Notes: a model not told the origin generated them from the sequence alone. Shown: positions 17,433-26,044, counted from the first letter of the stretch. The stretch: 40,340 nt of DNA from an uncultured Bacteroidota bacterium (GCA_903958045.1 CAJBRT010000194.1:1-40340), one strand, 5' to 3'. A program made the numbers and translations.

Positions 17433-18038
17433 ATGCCTTTACTTATCCTTTCAATCCCTTTGATATCAGCATTTATTGGCTGGTTTACGAATTGGATCGC
17501 CATCAAAATGTTGTTCCATCCAAGGCTGCCCGTTAAGGTCTTAGGAATTACTTTTCAGGGTATTTTTCCAAAAAGGCAGCACCAATTTGCCCAAAAACTA
17601 GGCAAACTAGTAAGTGAGGAACTTCTTTCCTTTAAAGATATTGAGGCAAAAATTACCGATGAAAGTAACCTAAAACAGGTGATGCCCATCGTAGAAACGC
17701 ATATAGACAACTTTTTAAGGAACAAATTGGCTGCAGAAATGCCCATTATAAGCATGTTTATTGGCGATAAAACCATCGAACAGCTGAAATCTGTGTTTAT
17801 GAAGGAGTTAGAAAGCTTATTTCCAGTACTCATGACCAGTTATATGGGTAAACTGAGGCATGAGCTTGATTTAGAAGCCATTGTAACGGAAAAAGTAAGC
17901 AATTTTAGCTCTGACAAGCTAGAAGAGATATTACAGGCCATTATGTCCAAAGAATTTAGGTTTATTGAAATTATTGGTGCCGTATTAGGGTTTTTAATAG
18001 GCATTGTTCAGGTGTTTATAACTTGGATTGGCGGATAA
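17433..18038 (+). CDS. DUF445-family membrane protein
   Basis: 201 residues. It opens with a membrane segment containing FIGWFTNWIAIKMLFHP (residues 14-30), the DUF445/YheB signature. An amphipathic helical middle follows, then a C-terminal membrane segment (about 178-198). So the protein is probably anchored at both ends, with the helical part on one side. The function is unknown. It is about half the size of B. subtilis YheB, but this short form is usual in Bacteroidota, so I do not call it truncated. It begins 15 bp after the tRNA-His terminator; its promoter is not obvious. Confidence 0.8.
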   Translation: MPLLILSIPLISAFIGWFTNWIAIKMLFHPRLPVKVLGITFQGIFPKRQHQFAQKLGKLVSEELLSFKDIEAKITDESNLKQVMPIVETHIDNFLRNKLAAEMPIISMFIGDKTIEQLKSVFMKELESLFPVLMTSYMGKLRHELDLEAIVTEKVSNFSSDKLEEILQAIMSKEFRFIEIIGAVLGFLIGIVQVFITWIGG

Positions 18039-18194
18039 TCTCCATTATTTTGCCGTTTACCGATAAAAAACAGCCGTTTTTGGCCGTTTTCAAAACTTTA
18101 CCCCCAAAAAATTGTCATATTACCGCTTGTCCATTGGATTTATTGAATTCAATTAATTGGTGGACCTTTGCATTAATAATTATAAATAAATAAC
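18039..18194 (+). promoter_or_regulatory. Upstream region of the beta-barrel receptor gene with repeats and a promoter-like site
   Basis: 156 bp without a gene. It holds three direct GCCGTTT repeats (18052, 18073, 18083), a 12-bp palindrome ATTGAATTCAAT (18142-18153), and a near-consensus -7 element GACCTTTG (18163-18170; one mismatch to TAnnTTTG) with a TTG 17 bp upstream (18143-18145). The palindrome overlaps that TTG, so it could be an operator. All of this is by eye. Confidence 0.4.
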
Positions 18195-20870
18195 ATGCGT
18201 AAATTAATAGTATTAATTACATTATTCGTTGGATTTTGCACTAACAGTGTTCTAGCGCAATATCCTGGTGCCAGAACAGGCGGCATGCCAAGTGGTGCCC
18301 AAACAAATATTGGACATTTTTACGGCAAGATTGTGGATAGTAAGACAAACAAAGCATTAGATGCCATGACGGTTCAATTAACTGGCAATAAGTTTGATAC
18401 GGTTACTAAAAAAATGAAGGAAGTGGTATTGAGCACACAAATCACCAAGGCAAATGGCGATTTTAGCTTCGAAAACCTCTCTTTATTTGGCAATTATAAA
18501 TTAAAGGTTTCCGGCCTTGGCTTTAAAACACTCGATCAAACCATCAGCTTTGGTATTAAAATGCCTCAACCAGGTGCAGCCCCTAATATGCAGCAAATGA
18601 TGGGTATGGCCGATAAAGATTTAGGGAATATCAAAATCACCGCAGATGCAACAGACCTTGGTAACGTAACAGTAACCTCGTCTAGTAAGCCGCAATTTGA
18701 AATGGGGATTGATCGTAAAATATTTAATGTTGACAAAAATTTGGTGAGTACTGGACAGTCTGCAACAGAAATCATGAAAAACATTCCTTCTGTAAACGTG
18801 GACATCGATGGTAATGTAACATTAAGAAACGCGGCACCTACTATTTTTGTAGATGGCAGACCCACTACCCTCACCCTTGACCAAATTCCTTCTGATATCG
18901 TAGATCGTGTAGAATTAATCACCAACCCCTCTGCTAAATTTGATGCATCAGGTGGCAATGGCGGTATCATCAATGTCGTATTAAAAAAGAATAAGAAAGT
19001 AGGCTATAACGGTGGATTAAGATCAGGTATCGATTCTCGTGCGAAAGTGAATTTAGGCTCAGATATTAATATCAGACAAGGTAAAATCAACACATTTTTA
19101 TCTGCCAATTTAAACCAGTTCAAATCCATTAGCAATAGTTCAACTATAAGAGACAACTTCTTTTCAACTGCTAGCTCTATAAGCAATACAGCAAAATCGA
19201 TCAACGATGGCGGGTTTAGTTTTATGAGAGGTGGTTTCGATTATTTTATTGACAATAGAAACACTTTATCTTTTGCTGGTAATTACAACACCGGAAATTT
19301 TGATTCTGAAAATAACCAAAAAGCAGATTCTAGCATTAAAGGTATTTACACTTCTTACAATCAAATTTTGAGTGGCAATGCATCTACCTCTAATAGTTTT
19401 GGAGGACAAATGAGTTTCAAACACAACTATGCAAAAAATGGCGAGAGCTTATCTGCAGATGTAAATTACAACGAAAGAAATAGCAACAACACTTCAAACG
19501 TAAATACACAAACCTACTTCACTAATAATACCCTAAAAGGATTTCCATTACTTCAGCAAACCATTGGATCAGGAAATTCAAGCAATATCACGGGTCAATT
19601 GGATTACGAGAATCCTATTACCGATGACAGCAAACTTGAAATGGGTTTACGTGGAACTGTTCGTTTAAACGAATCGGTATCCAATCAATTTAGATACAAT
19701 CCTGTTACTGCAAAATATGATATGATTTCTAGAATCAGTAACAGTTTTAAATCCAATGATCAGGTGTATGCTGCATATGCAACCTATACATTTAGGGTTA
19801 AAAAATTCAACTATCAATTAGGACTACGTGCAGAGAGTTCTAATTATACAGGAACACTTTTGACAGCTGCTGGAAAAGACTCTGCAAGCTTTAAAGTACA
19901 ATATCCTTTAAGTTTAATCCCTACTGCATTTTTAACATACAAACTTTCTGATAAAGAAGACTTACAGTTCAACTATGCTCGCCGTATCAATAGACCTAAC
20001 TTCTGGCAGTTAATTCCTTATCCAGATTTTTCTGATCCTCAAAATATCAGCGTTGGTGACCCAGGCATTAGACCAGAATTTACCAACTCATTTGAGTTTT
20101 CTTATAACAATGCGTACAAAAAAGGCGCTAACTTTTTAGCAACCGCTTTTTTCAAATACAGCACTGACCTTATTACAAGGTATGTATACACAGGCAAAAA
20201 CGAATTGAATCCATTAGATACCATGCCGGTATATTATAGCTCTTATATCAATGCCGATAACAGTATTATTTACGGTTTAGAATTAAGCAACAAAGTGCCC
20301 GTAACAAAATGGTGGGATTTAACTTTAAGTGGTAATTTATTTAGTTCTCAAATTAATGCAACCATTCCTGGTCAAAACATTAGCAACGCCGCAAGGGTTA
20401 GCTGGTTTGCAAAAATGAATAGTAGTTTTAAATTAAACAAATCACTTTCAATTCAATTAAGCGGTGACTACCAAGCTAAAACCATCCTTTCTCCAAACGT
20501 TGGAGGTGGCGGTGGACGCGGCGGTGGTGGCGGCGGATGGGGTGGCATGTTTGGCGGCGGTGCTCAAACATCGGCACAGGGCTTTAATATGCCACGTTAT
20601 GGACTTGATTTAGCCATCAGAAAAGAGTGGACATGGAAAAATGGTAAGAGCGGATCTTTAACGCTTAGTATGAACGATTTTTTAAGAACACAATTATTTA
20701 AGTCATATTCTGAAAGTAATTTCTTTACGCAAACAAGTGAGCGCAGAAGAGACCCACAAGTATTAAGGGTGAATTTCAATTACCGTTTTGGTAAATTTGA
20801 TGCTGCGCTTTTCAAACGCAAAAACACAAAAGCAGATCAGAGCGGTGGTGGAATGGATATGATGCAGTAA
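18195..20870 (+). CDS. Outer-membrane beta-barrel receptor (TonB-dependent-receptor-like)
   Basis: 891 residues. Signal peptide MRKLIVLITLFVGFCTNSVLAQ. A carboxypeptidase-regulatory-like domain follows at about 42-135 (KIVDSKTNKALDAMTVQL), then a plug-like domain at about 150-260 (EIMKNIPSVNVDIDGNVTLR, IFVDGRPT, NPSAKFDASG, GGIINVVLKK). The remainder is an OMP_b-brl_3-type barrel. A glycine-rich stretch at about 770-790 sits between two barrel strands. Substrate unknown; I see no SusD partner, so it is not a classical SusCD pair. It stands alone, with a candidate regulatory region upstream. A second protein of the same build is encoded at 26508-28946. Confidence 0.88.
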   Translation: MRKLIVLITLFVGFCTNSVLAQYPGARTGGMPSGAQTNIGHFYGKIVDSKTNKALDAMTVQLTGNKFDTVTKKMKEVVLSTQITKANGDFSFENLSLFGNYKLKVSGLGFKTLDQTISFGIKMPQPGAAPNMQQMMGMADKDLGNIKITADATDLGNVTVTSSSKPQFEMGIDRKIFNVDKNLVSTGQSATEIMKNIPSVNVDIDGNVTLRNAAPTIFVDGRPTTLTLDQIPSDIVDRVELITNPSAKFDASGGNGGIINVVLKKNKKVGYNGGLRSGIDSRAKVNLGSDINIRQGKINTFLSANLNQFKSISNSSTIRDNFFSTASSISNTAKSINDGGFSFMRGGFDYFIDNRNTLSFAGNYNTGNFDSENNQKADSSIKGIYTSYNQILSGNASTSNSFGGQMSFKHNYAKNGESLSADVNYNERNSNNTSNVNTQTYFTNNTLKGFPLLQQTIGSGNSSNITGQLDYENPITDDSKLEMGLRGTVRLNESVSNQFRYNPVTAKYDMISRISNSFKSNDQVYAAYATYTFRVKKFNYQLGLRAESSNYTGTLLTAAGKDSASFKVQYPLSLIPTAFLTYKLSDKEDLQFNYARRINRPNFWQLIPYPDFSDPQNISVGDPGIRPEFTNSFEFSYNNAYKKGANFLATAFFKYSTDLITRYVYTGKNELNPLDTMPVYYSSYINADNSIIYGLELSNKVPVTKWWDLTLSGNLFSSQINATIPGQNISNAARVSWFAKMNSSFKLNKSLSIQLSGDYQAKTILSPNVGGGGGRGGGGGGWGGMFGGGAQTSAQGFNMPRYGLDLAIRKEWTWKNGKSGSLTLSMNDFLRTQLFKSYSESNFFTQTSERRRDPQVLRVNFNYRFGKFDAALFKRKNTKADQSGGGMDMMQ

Positions 20871-20881
20871 AAATATTTGAT

Positions 20882-20918
20882 TTCCGATGTTAGCGGTTCT
20901 TACCCGTTAACATCGGAA
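20882..20918. terminator. Hairpin shared by two convergent genes; candidate terminator
   Basis: A 15-bp stem with one G:U pair (20882-20896 with 20904-20918) and a 7-nt loop. It spans the last codons and stop of pcm. On the minus strand it is followed by an A/T-rich tail with TATTTTTA; on the plus strand the tail is poor in T, so it fits best as the pcm terminator. Confidence 0.5.
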
Positions 20919-21555
20919 CAAAAGAAAAGATATCAAAAGACTCTTCGGTAATTTCACCACTACTGTCTTTGCTAATTCGGATCATTCTTTGCTGATCACC
21001 ATCTCCTTCATTTACAGGCAACACCATAATACCGCCTGGCTTTAATTGTTCCACTAGTTTAGGTGGAATAAAAGGAGCAGCTGCTGTAATGATAATTTTA
21101 TCAAAGGGCGCATAGGTTGGAAGGCCTTCAAACCCATCACCATAGAAAAATTTAATAGTCGGATACTTGGCTTTAAAGACATAGTCTTTGTGCAAGTCGT
21201 ATAATTTTTTTTGACGCTCGATGGTATAAACCCGGGCGCCCATTTCTGCCAAAATAGTTGCTTGATACACACTCCCTGTTCCAATCTCTAACACTTTATC
21301 TGACTTATTAATTTGTAGCAGTTGTGTTTGATACGCCACCGTGTGTGGGTGTGAAATCGTTTGCCCTTCACCAATTGGAAAAGCACGATCTTCGTAGGCA
21401 TGTGTTACAAATGCAGAATCTAAAAAATAATGCCTAGGCACCGCGTTTATAGCCGTTAATACGGATTCGTCGGTGATGCCTTTTTCGCGAAGCAAATCCA
21501 CCATTTGTTTACGAAGTCCTTTATGTACGTGTTTGTCTTCTAATTTTTGTTGCAT
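20890..21555 (-). CDS. pcm: Protein-L-isoaspartate O-methyltransferase
   Basis: 221 residues. It methylates isoaspartyl residues of aged proteins so that they can revert to aspartate. The family motif GQTISHPHTVA (64-74) and the SAM site VLEIGTGSVYQAT (88-100) are clear, as is the later DKIIITAAAPFIP. One oddity: motif I is usually GTGSGYQ, and here the third Gly is Val (codon GTG where GGG would restore Gly). It begins 8 bp after the phosphohexomutase stop, so it is the last gene of a phosphoribosyltransferase-phosphohexomutase-pcm run. Its 3' end folds into a terminator-like hairpin. Confidence 0.88.
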   Translation of the reverse strand: MQQKLEDKHVHKGLRKQMVDLLREKGITDESVLTAINAVPRHYFLDSAFVTHAYEDRAFPIGEGQTISHPHTVAYQTQLLQINKSDKVLEIGTGSVYQATILAEMGARVYTIERQKKLYDLHKDYVFKAKYPTIKFFYGDGFEGLPTYAPFDKIIITAAAPFIPPKLVEQLKPGGIMVLPVNEGDGDQQRMIRISKDSSGEITEESFDIFSFVPMLTGKNR

Positions 21556-21563
21556 GATACACC

Positions 21564-23282
21564 CTATGCCAAAGACATGTCTTTAATAATTCGTTGAATT
21601 TTTTGATCTAATCCTGCAAAAGTATCGTCGTAGGCTTCTTTTGAGGCAAGTGTCGTATGCACGCTAAAATAAAATTTTATTTTAGGCTCTGTACCAGATG
21701 GCCTTGCAGAAATTTTACTCCCATCGGCGGTCATAAATTGAAGCACATTGCTTTTTGGCAATTGCAACTGCCAGGTTTCTCCACTTAATAAATTTTTTCC
21801 GGTTTGCATTTCGTAATCCAACATTTCTACCACTTCCGATCCATCAATAGCTTTTGGCGTATTGGTGCGGAAGCCTTCCATCATGGCTGCAATTTCTTTT
21901 TGTCCATTCATACCCTTTTTGGTAATACTAATAAGCTGTTCATAATAAAAACCATATTGCATGTAAAGCTCTATCATTTTATCAAAGAGGCTTTTCCCTT
22001 TTGCTTTTTCATAAGCAGCCATTTCACATAGCAAAGCAACTGCACTAATCGCGTCTTTGTCTCTGATTTCATTACCAATCATGAGTCCAAAACTTTCTTC
22101 ACCACCAATTACATAGTTTTCGTTGGCTTCTTTTTCTTTGATAAGCTCGGCTATCCATTTAAATCCGGTAAGTACATTGTAACATGCTACTCCATTTTGT
22201 TTAGCAACTTCATTAATCATAGCAGTTGTAACAATAGTAGAAATAACCATGTCATTAGGTTTTGCAATACCCTTTGCCTTACGAGCTTCTATGAGGTACG
22301 CAAACGCTAATACAGCCGTTTGATTGCCATTCATCAGCACCCATTCACCCTTATGATTTTTAACACCAATACCTACCCTGTCGGCGTCTGGATCTGTTCC
22401 TAATAAAATATCGGCATTGATTGATTTTGCCATAGCAAGTCCCATAGCCATGGTTTCACTTTCTTCGGGATTGGGATAACCCACCGTAGGAAAATTACCA
22501 TCTGGTGTTGCTTGCGCCTCTACAATATGAACATTGGTGAATCCAAAACGGGACAATACTTCCGGAACCAGGGTAATCCCTGTTCCGTGAATTGGGGTAT
22601 ATACAATGGATAAATCATGCTGCGCTTGAATCACTTCGGGATAAACGCTTAAGCTTTTAACCATGTTAATATAAGCTTCATCCATATCACGGCCAATCAG
22701 TGTAATATTTGCTTCACCACCAGTCCAATTCACTTCATCAACACTTGTAATGGCTTCTACTTCCGCTATCACATTTTTATCATGCGGAGGTACGAGCTGC
22801 CCCCCATCATTCCAATAGGCCTTATAACCATTATACTCTTTGGGATTGTGCGACGCTGTACAAACCACACCCGCTTTGCAACCCAGTTGCCTAATTGCGT
22901 AACTTAATTCGGGAGTAGGACGCAGCGCCTCAAATAAATAAACCTGTATACCATTTGCCGCAAATACACCAGCAGTGGTTTCTGCAAAAAACCTGCTATT
23001 GTTTCGGCTGTCATGACCAATCACGACAGACACGGGCTCATTGCCGTAGGTTTTTGTAAGGTAGTTAGCAAATCCCTGTGTAGCCATACCTACTGTGTAT
23101 TTATTCATTCGGTTGGTACCCACCCCCATTATACCACGCAATCCACCTGTACCAAATTCGAGGTTTCTATAAAAAGAATCAGCTAATTCATCGGGTTGTA
23201 AACTGTTAATGGCATTTTTGGTTGCTTCATCGTAATTACCAGAAAGCCATACCGAAACTTTGTCTTGAATAGAATGATCCAT
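21564..23282 (-). CDS. Phospho-sugar mutase (phosphoglucomutase/phosphomannomutase type)
   Basis: 572 residues, the long PGM2-like form of the alpha-D-phosphohexomutases. It interconverts hexose-1- and 6-phosphates (or pentose phosphates). Signatures: FGTGGLRG near the N-terminus, the phosphoserine loop TASHNPKEYNGYK (Ser144), the metal loop DPDADR (Asp297, Asp299, Asp301), GGEESFG (393-399) and the C-terminal RPSGTEPK. The length and GEESFG separate it from GlmM at 7263-8657. Exact substrate uncertain. It has its own -7 element and lies 36 bp after the phosphoribosyltransferase gene. Confidence 0.88.
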   Translation of the reverse strand: MDHSIQDKVSVWLSGNYDEATKNAINSLQPDELADSFYRNLEFGTGGLRGIMGVGTNRMNKYTVGMATQGFANYLTKTYGNEPVSVVIGHDSRNNSRFFAETTAGVFAANGIQVYLFEALRPTPELSYAIRQLGCKAGVVCTASHNPKEYNGYKAYWNDGGQLVPPHDKNVIAEVEAITSVDEVNWTGGEANITLIGRDMDEAYINMVKSLSVYPEVIQAQHDLSIVYTPIHGTGITLVPEVLSRFGFTNVHIVEAQATPDGNFPTVGYPNPEESETMAMGLAMAKSINADILLGTDPDADRVGIGVKNHKGEWVLMNGNQTAVLAFAYLIEARKAKGIAKPNDMVISTIVTTAMINEVAKQNGVACYNVLTGFKWIAELIKEKEANENYVIGGEESFGLMIGNEIRDKDAISAVALLCEMAAYEKAKGKSLFDKMIELYMQYGFYYEQLISITKKGMNGQKEIAAMMEGFRTNTPKAIDGSEVVEMLDYEMQTGKNLLSGETWQLQLPKSNVLQFMTADGSKISARPSGTEPKIKFYFSVHTTLASKEAYDDTFAGLDQKIQRIIKDMSLA

Positions 23283-23303
23283 AAAATTGGTTTGAATACG
23301 CTA

Positions 23304-23311
23304 CAAAAATA
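23304..23311 (-). promoter_or_regulatory. -7 element (TATTTTTG) for the phospho-sugar mutase
   Basis: Exact TAnnTTTG on the minus strand in the 36-bp gap, 21 bp before the ATG at 23282. No -33 at the usual distance. Confidence 0.4.
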
Positions 23312-23318
23312 ATAAAAA

Positions 23319-23828
23319 TTAAGCCTTGGTTTCTACGCAAACGCCCTGAATTTCACTTCCCTCAACAATTACCCGAATATGGTCTTGCAATGAAGTAGAA
23401 ATAGACAAACCCACATAGTCAGGTTTTACTGGATAGTGGCGGTACATTCTTTCAACAAGTACCAAGGTTTGAATACTCACTGGATAAAAATCTAGCAATG
23501 GTTTAAGGGCATACAGAAGTGTTTTGCCACTATTAGAAACATCATCTACTAAAACGATATGCGCTCCTGTAAAATTAGCAGGTGCACTATACGTAATTGC
23601 AGAAGGCATTTCCTTGTCTAATGAAGCTTCCAAAATAGTAATCGTACACTGAACATAAGGAGCCAATAAAGCGGCTATTTTATGTGCAATCACAACCCCA
23701 TTATTACGAATTCCAATGAGCATTAATTCTTTGGTAGAAGGCGCAATATTTTCAGCTAATTCAAGTGACATGCGGTGCATTTTTTGCTCGGCCGCAGCAG
23801 CAGACAAAATAGTATTATGGGGTTCCAT
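23319..23828 (-). CDS. Phosphoribosyltransferase (PyrR-like type I)
   Basis: 169 residues from the ATG at 23828. The type I PRTase fold is shown by the PRPP loop IVLVDDVSNSGKT (91-103) and by an N-terminal segment LMLIGIRNNGVVIAHKIA that matches the PyrR/Hpt group (GI...G...A..IA). PyrR proteins bind pyr mRNA or have weak uracil PRTase activity; in Bacteroidota the role of these paralogues is unclear. An in-frame TTG at 23888 would put the start upstream of a perfect -7 element, so I prefer 23828. It heads the run to the phosphohexomutase and pcm and is divergent from the Fe-S gene. Confidence 0.8.
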   Translation of the reverse strand: MEPHNTILSAAAAEQKMHRMSLELAENIAPSTKELMLIGIRNNGVVIAHKIAALLAPYVQCTITILEASLDKEMPSAITYSAPANFTGAHIVLVDDVSNSGKTLLYALKPLLDFYPVSIQTLVLVERMYRHYPVKPDYVGLSISTSLQDHIRVIVEGSEIQGVCVETKA

Positions 23829-23845
23829 TATCACAGATTTAGTAC

Positions 23846-23853
23846 CAAATGTA
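23846..23853 (-). promoter_or_regulatory. -7 element (TACATTTG) for the phosphoribosyltransferase run
   Basis: Exact TAnnTTTG on the minus strand, 17 bp before the ATG at 23828. A minus-strand TTG lies 15 bp further upstream. Confidence 0.45.
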
Positions 23854-23928
23854 ACAAGAATATTTGCACAATACGAACTGAATGACAACTAAATAAAACA
23901 ACTTATCTTAGCAGCCTAATTGCGCACC

Positions 23929-25239
23929 ATGGAAATGATAGCCCCACTGATTTTTTTAGCCCTTTTGGCAACTGCTGGCTTCCTTTTTTATAAAAAGGCG
24001 ACCCTCATTAAAAAAACCATTTTATTGGGTAAATCCGAAATTCAATATGATGAACCGGGCCGCAGATGGAAACAAGTATTACTGCTAGCACTTGGACAAA
24101 AAAAGATGTTCAAAAATCCATTGGTTGCTTTTTTACACCTTATCATCTATGCTGGATTTATTATTATCAATGTAGAAGTACTAGAAATTATGATTGATGG
24201 CATGACAGGAAAGCACAGAGTGTTTTTACCGTTTATGGGTAGTTGTTATAGCCTATTTATCAATGTATTTGAAATACTCGCTTTTGGGGTCACAGCTGTA
24301 TGTGTGATTTTTTTAGTAAGACGTAATATCCTTTACATTAAAAGACTTGCGAGTAATGATTTAGCCGGTTGGCCAAAAACAGATGCGAATCTGATACTTG
24401 TTGTAGAAATTGTTTTAATGAGCTTGTTTTTTTTAATGAATGGTACCGATCAAGCGTTACAAAATGTACAAGCACCTCATTACGCACCAACAGGATCTTT
24501 TATTGTTTCAAGCATGCTAGTGCCTAACTTAAGCCAATTACCACTCGACACACTTGTACTTATTGAACGCAGTGCTTGGTGGCTTCACATCATTGGTATT
24601 TTAGCCTTTTTAAATTACCTTCCTTACTCTAAACATTTACATATTATTCTTGCATTCCCAGCCGCCTATTACAGCGCATTGGAGCCAGCAGGAAAAATGA
24701 AAAATATGCCGTCGGTACAAAATGAGGTCTTGTATGCCATGGATCCGAGTAAAGCGCCAACAGATGCAGCTCTACCCACTACATTTGGCGCAAAGGATAT
24801 TTTTGATTTGAACTGGAAAAATTTAATGGAAGCATACAGTTGCACAGAGTGTGGAAGATGCTCTGCTGCATGTCCTGCTACTACAACAGGTAAATTATTA
24901 AGCCCTCGTAAAATTATGATGGCTACCAGAGACAGACTGGAAGAAGTAGCACAAAACATACATCAGAATAATAGCTTTGTTGACGATCAAAAAACACTTT
25001 TACACAATTATATCAGTGTTGAAGAATTAAGAGCTTGCACAACATGCAATGCATGTGTTGAAGCCTGCCCGGTTAGCTTGTCTCCGCTTGATATCATTAT
25101 GGAATTAAGAAGATCATTAATTATGGAGGAAAGTAGTGCGCCAGCCGAATGGAACAATACTTTTTCAAATATTGAAAACAATTTTGCCCCTTGGAAATTT
25201 TCGCCAGAAGACCGTGAAAATTGGGCTAAAGAAAACTAA
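23929..25239 (+). CDS. Membrane (Fe-S) oxidoreductase subunit with two [4Fe-4S] clusters
   Basis: 436 residues from the ATG at 23929; an in-frame TTG at 23920 is less likely. The N-terminal half has about five to six membrane segments with several histidines (LHLIIYAGF, WWLHIIGILAFLNYLPYSKH), resembling NarI/HdrE-like b-type cytochromes. The C-terminal half has two CxxCxxCxxxCP motifs (Cys305/308/311/315 and Cys370/373/376/380), so two [4Fe-4S] clusters are expected on the cytosolic side. It probably carries electrons between a soluble donor and quinone. The CCG-domain partner follows 10 bp downstream. TATCTTAG at 23904-23911 is a near-consensus -7 element. Confidence 0.85.
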   Translation: MEMIAPLIFLALLATAGFLFYKKATLIKKTILLGKSEIQYDEPGRRWKQVLLLALGQKKMFKNPLVAFLHLIIYAGFIIINVEVLEIMIDGMTGKHRVFLPFMGSCYSLFINVFEILAFGVTAVCVIFLVRRNILYIKRLASNDLAGWPKTDANLILVVEIVLMSLFFLMNGTDQALQNVQAPHYAPTGSFIVSSMLVPNLSQLPLDTLVLIERSAWWLHIIGILAFLNYLPYSKHLHIILAFPAAYYSALEPAGKMKNMPSVQNEVLYAMDPSKAPTDAALPTTFGAKDIFDLNWKNLMEAYSCTECGRCSAACPATTTGKLLSPRKIMMATRDRLEEVAQNIHQNNSFVDDQKTLLHNYISVEELRACTTCNACVEACPVSLSPLDIIMELRRSLIMEESSAPAEWNNTFSNIENNFAPWKFSPEDRENWAKEN

Positions 25240-25249
25240 TCATACTATT

Positions 25250-26029
25250 ATGAAAGTAAATACAATGGCCGAAATGATGGCCTCAGGAACAATGCCAGAA
25301 TACTTGTTTTGGGTTGGTTGTGCAGGAAGCTTTGACCAGCGAGCCCAAAAAATTACCAAGGCATTTTCACTTATTTTAGATAAAGTTGGGATTAGTTATG
25401 CCATATTAGGTAAAGAAGAAGCTTGTACAGGAGATCCTGCAAGAAGAGCTGGTAACGAATTTTTGTTTCAAATGATGGCTTACCAAAATATTCAAGTAAT
25501 GAACGCATATGGTGTTAAAAAAATAATCACCACCTGCCCACACTGTTTTAATACTATTAAAAATGAGTACCCTGAGCTTGGAGGAAATTATGAAGTGATA
25601 CACCATACAATGCTCTTGCAGTCTCTCATCAATGAAGGTAAAATTGTATTAAAAGAAGGCGGGGCATTTAAAGGCAAAAAAATATCTTATCATGACAGCT
25701 GTTATCTAGGTCGTGCTAATAATATTTATGAAGCCCCCCGTAAAGTATTGGAGATTTTAGACGCTGAGCTTATTGAAATGAAAAGATGCCGTTCTAATGG
25801 ACTATGCTGTGGCGCAGGTGGCGCGCAAATGTTTAAAGAAGAAGAAGCAGGTACTACGAGAATCAATATAGAAAGAGCAGAAGAAGCAGTGGCTACCGGT
25901 GCTCAAATTATTGCTTCTGCTTGCCCTTTTTGTAACACCATGATGACGGATGGCATCAAAAACAAAGAAAAAGAAAATGAAATGGCGGTGCTAGACATAG
26001 CAGAGCTCATTGCAGAAAGCATGGCATAA
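25250..26029 (+). CDS. CCG-domain (Fe-S)-binding protein, HdrB/GlcF-like
   Basis: 259 residues from the ATG at 25250; a longer reading from a GTG inside the upstream gene was rejected. Two cysteine-rich CCG domains are visible: WVGCAGSFD with CPHC in the first half, then HDSCYLGR, CCGAGGAQ and CPFC in the second. In HdrB such domains bind unusual [4Fe-4S] centres and carry out disulfide or quinone chemistry; GlcF and LutA also have them. It is soluble with no membrane segment. It follows the membrane Fe-S gene by 10 bp, and together they have the same parts as single-chain membrane Fe-S reductases. Confidence 0.87.
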   Translation: MKVNTMAEMMASGTMPEYLFWVGCAGSFDQRAQKITKAFSLILDKVGISYAILGKEEACTGDPARRAGNEFLFQMMAYQNIQVMNAYGVKKIITTCPHCFNTIKNEYPELGGNYEVIHHTMLLQSLINEGKIVLKEGGAFKGKKISYHDSCYLGRANNIYEAPRKVLEILDAELIEMKRCRSNGLCCGAGGAQMFKEEEAGTTRINIERAEEAVATGAQIIASACPFCNTMMTDGIKNKEKENEMAVLDIAELIAESMA

Positions 26030-26044
26030 TTAAAATCATCAATC

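Noticed and set aside
17433..18038. DUF445 gene as a truncated pseudogene
   Set aside because: Short relative to YheB, but it has both membrane ends and matches the usual short Bacteroidota form.
20500..20575. Glycine-rich DNA stretch as a tandem repeat or phase-variable tract
   Set aside because: Units are irregular and codons mixed; no clean repeat unit for slippage.
25136..25249. Extended N-terminus of the CCG protein from a GTG
   Set aside because: It would run inside the upstream Fe-S gene in another frame, while ATG 25250 follows that gene's stop by 10 bp and matches family N-termini.
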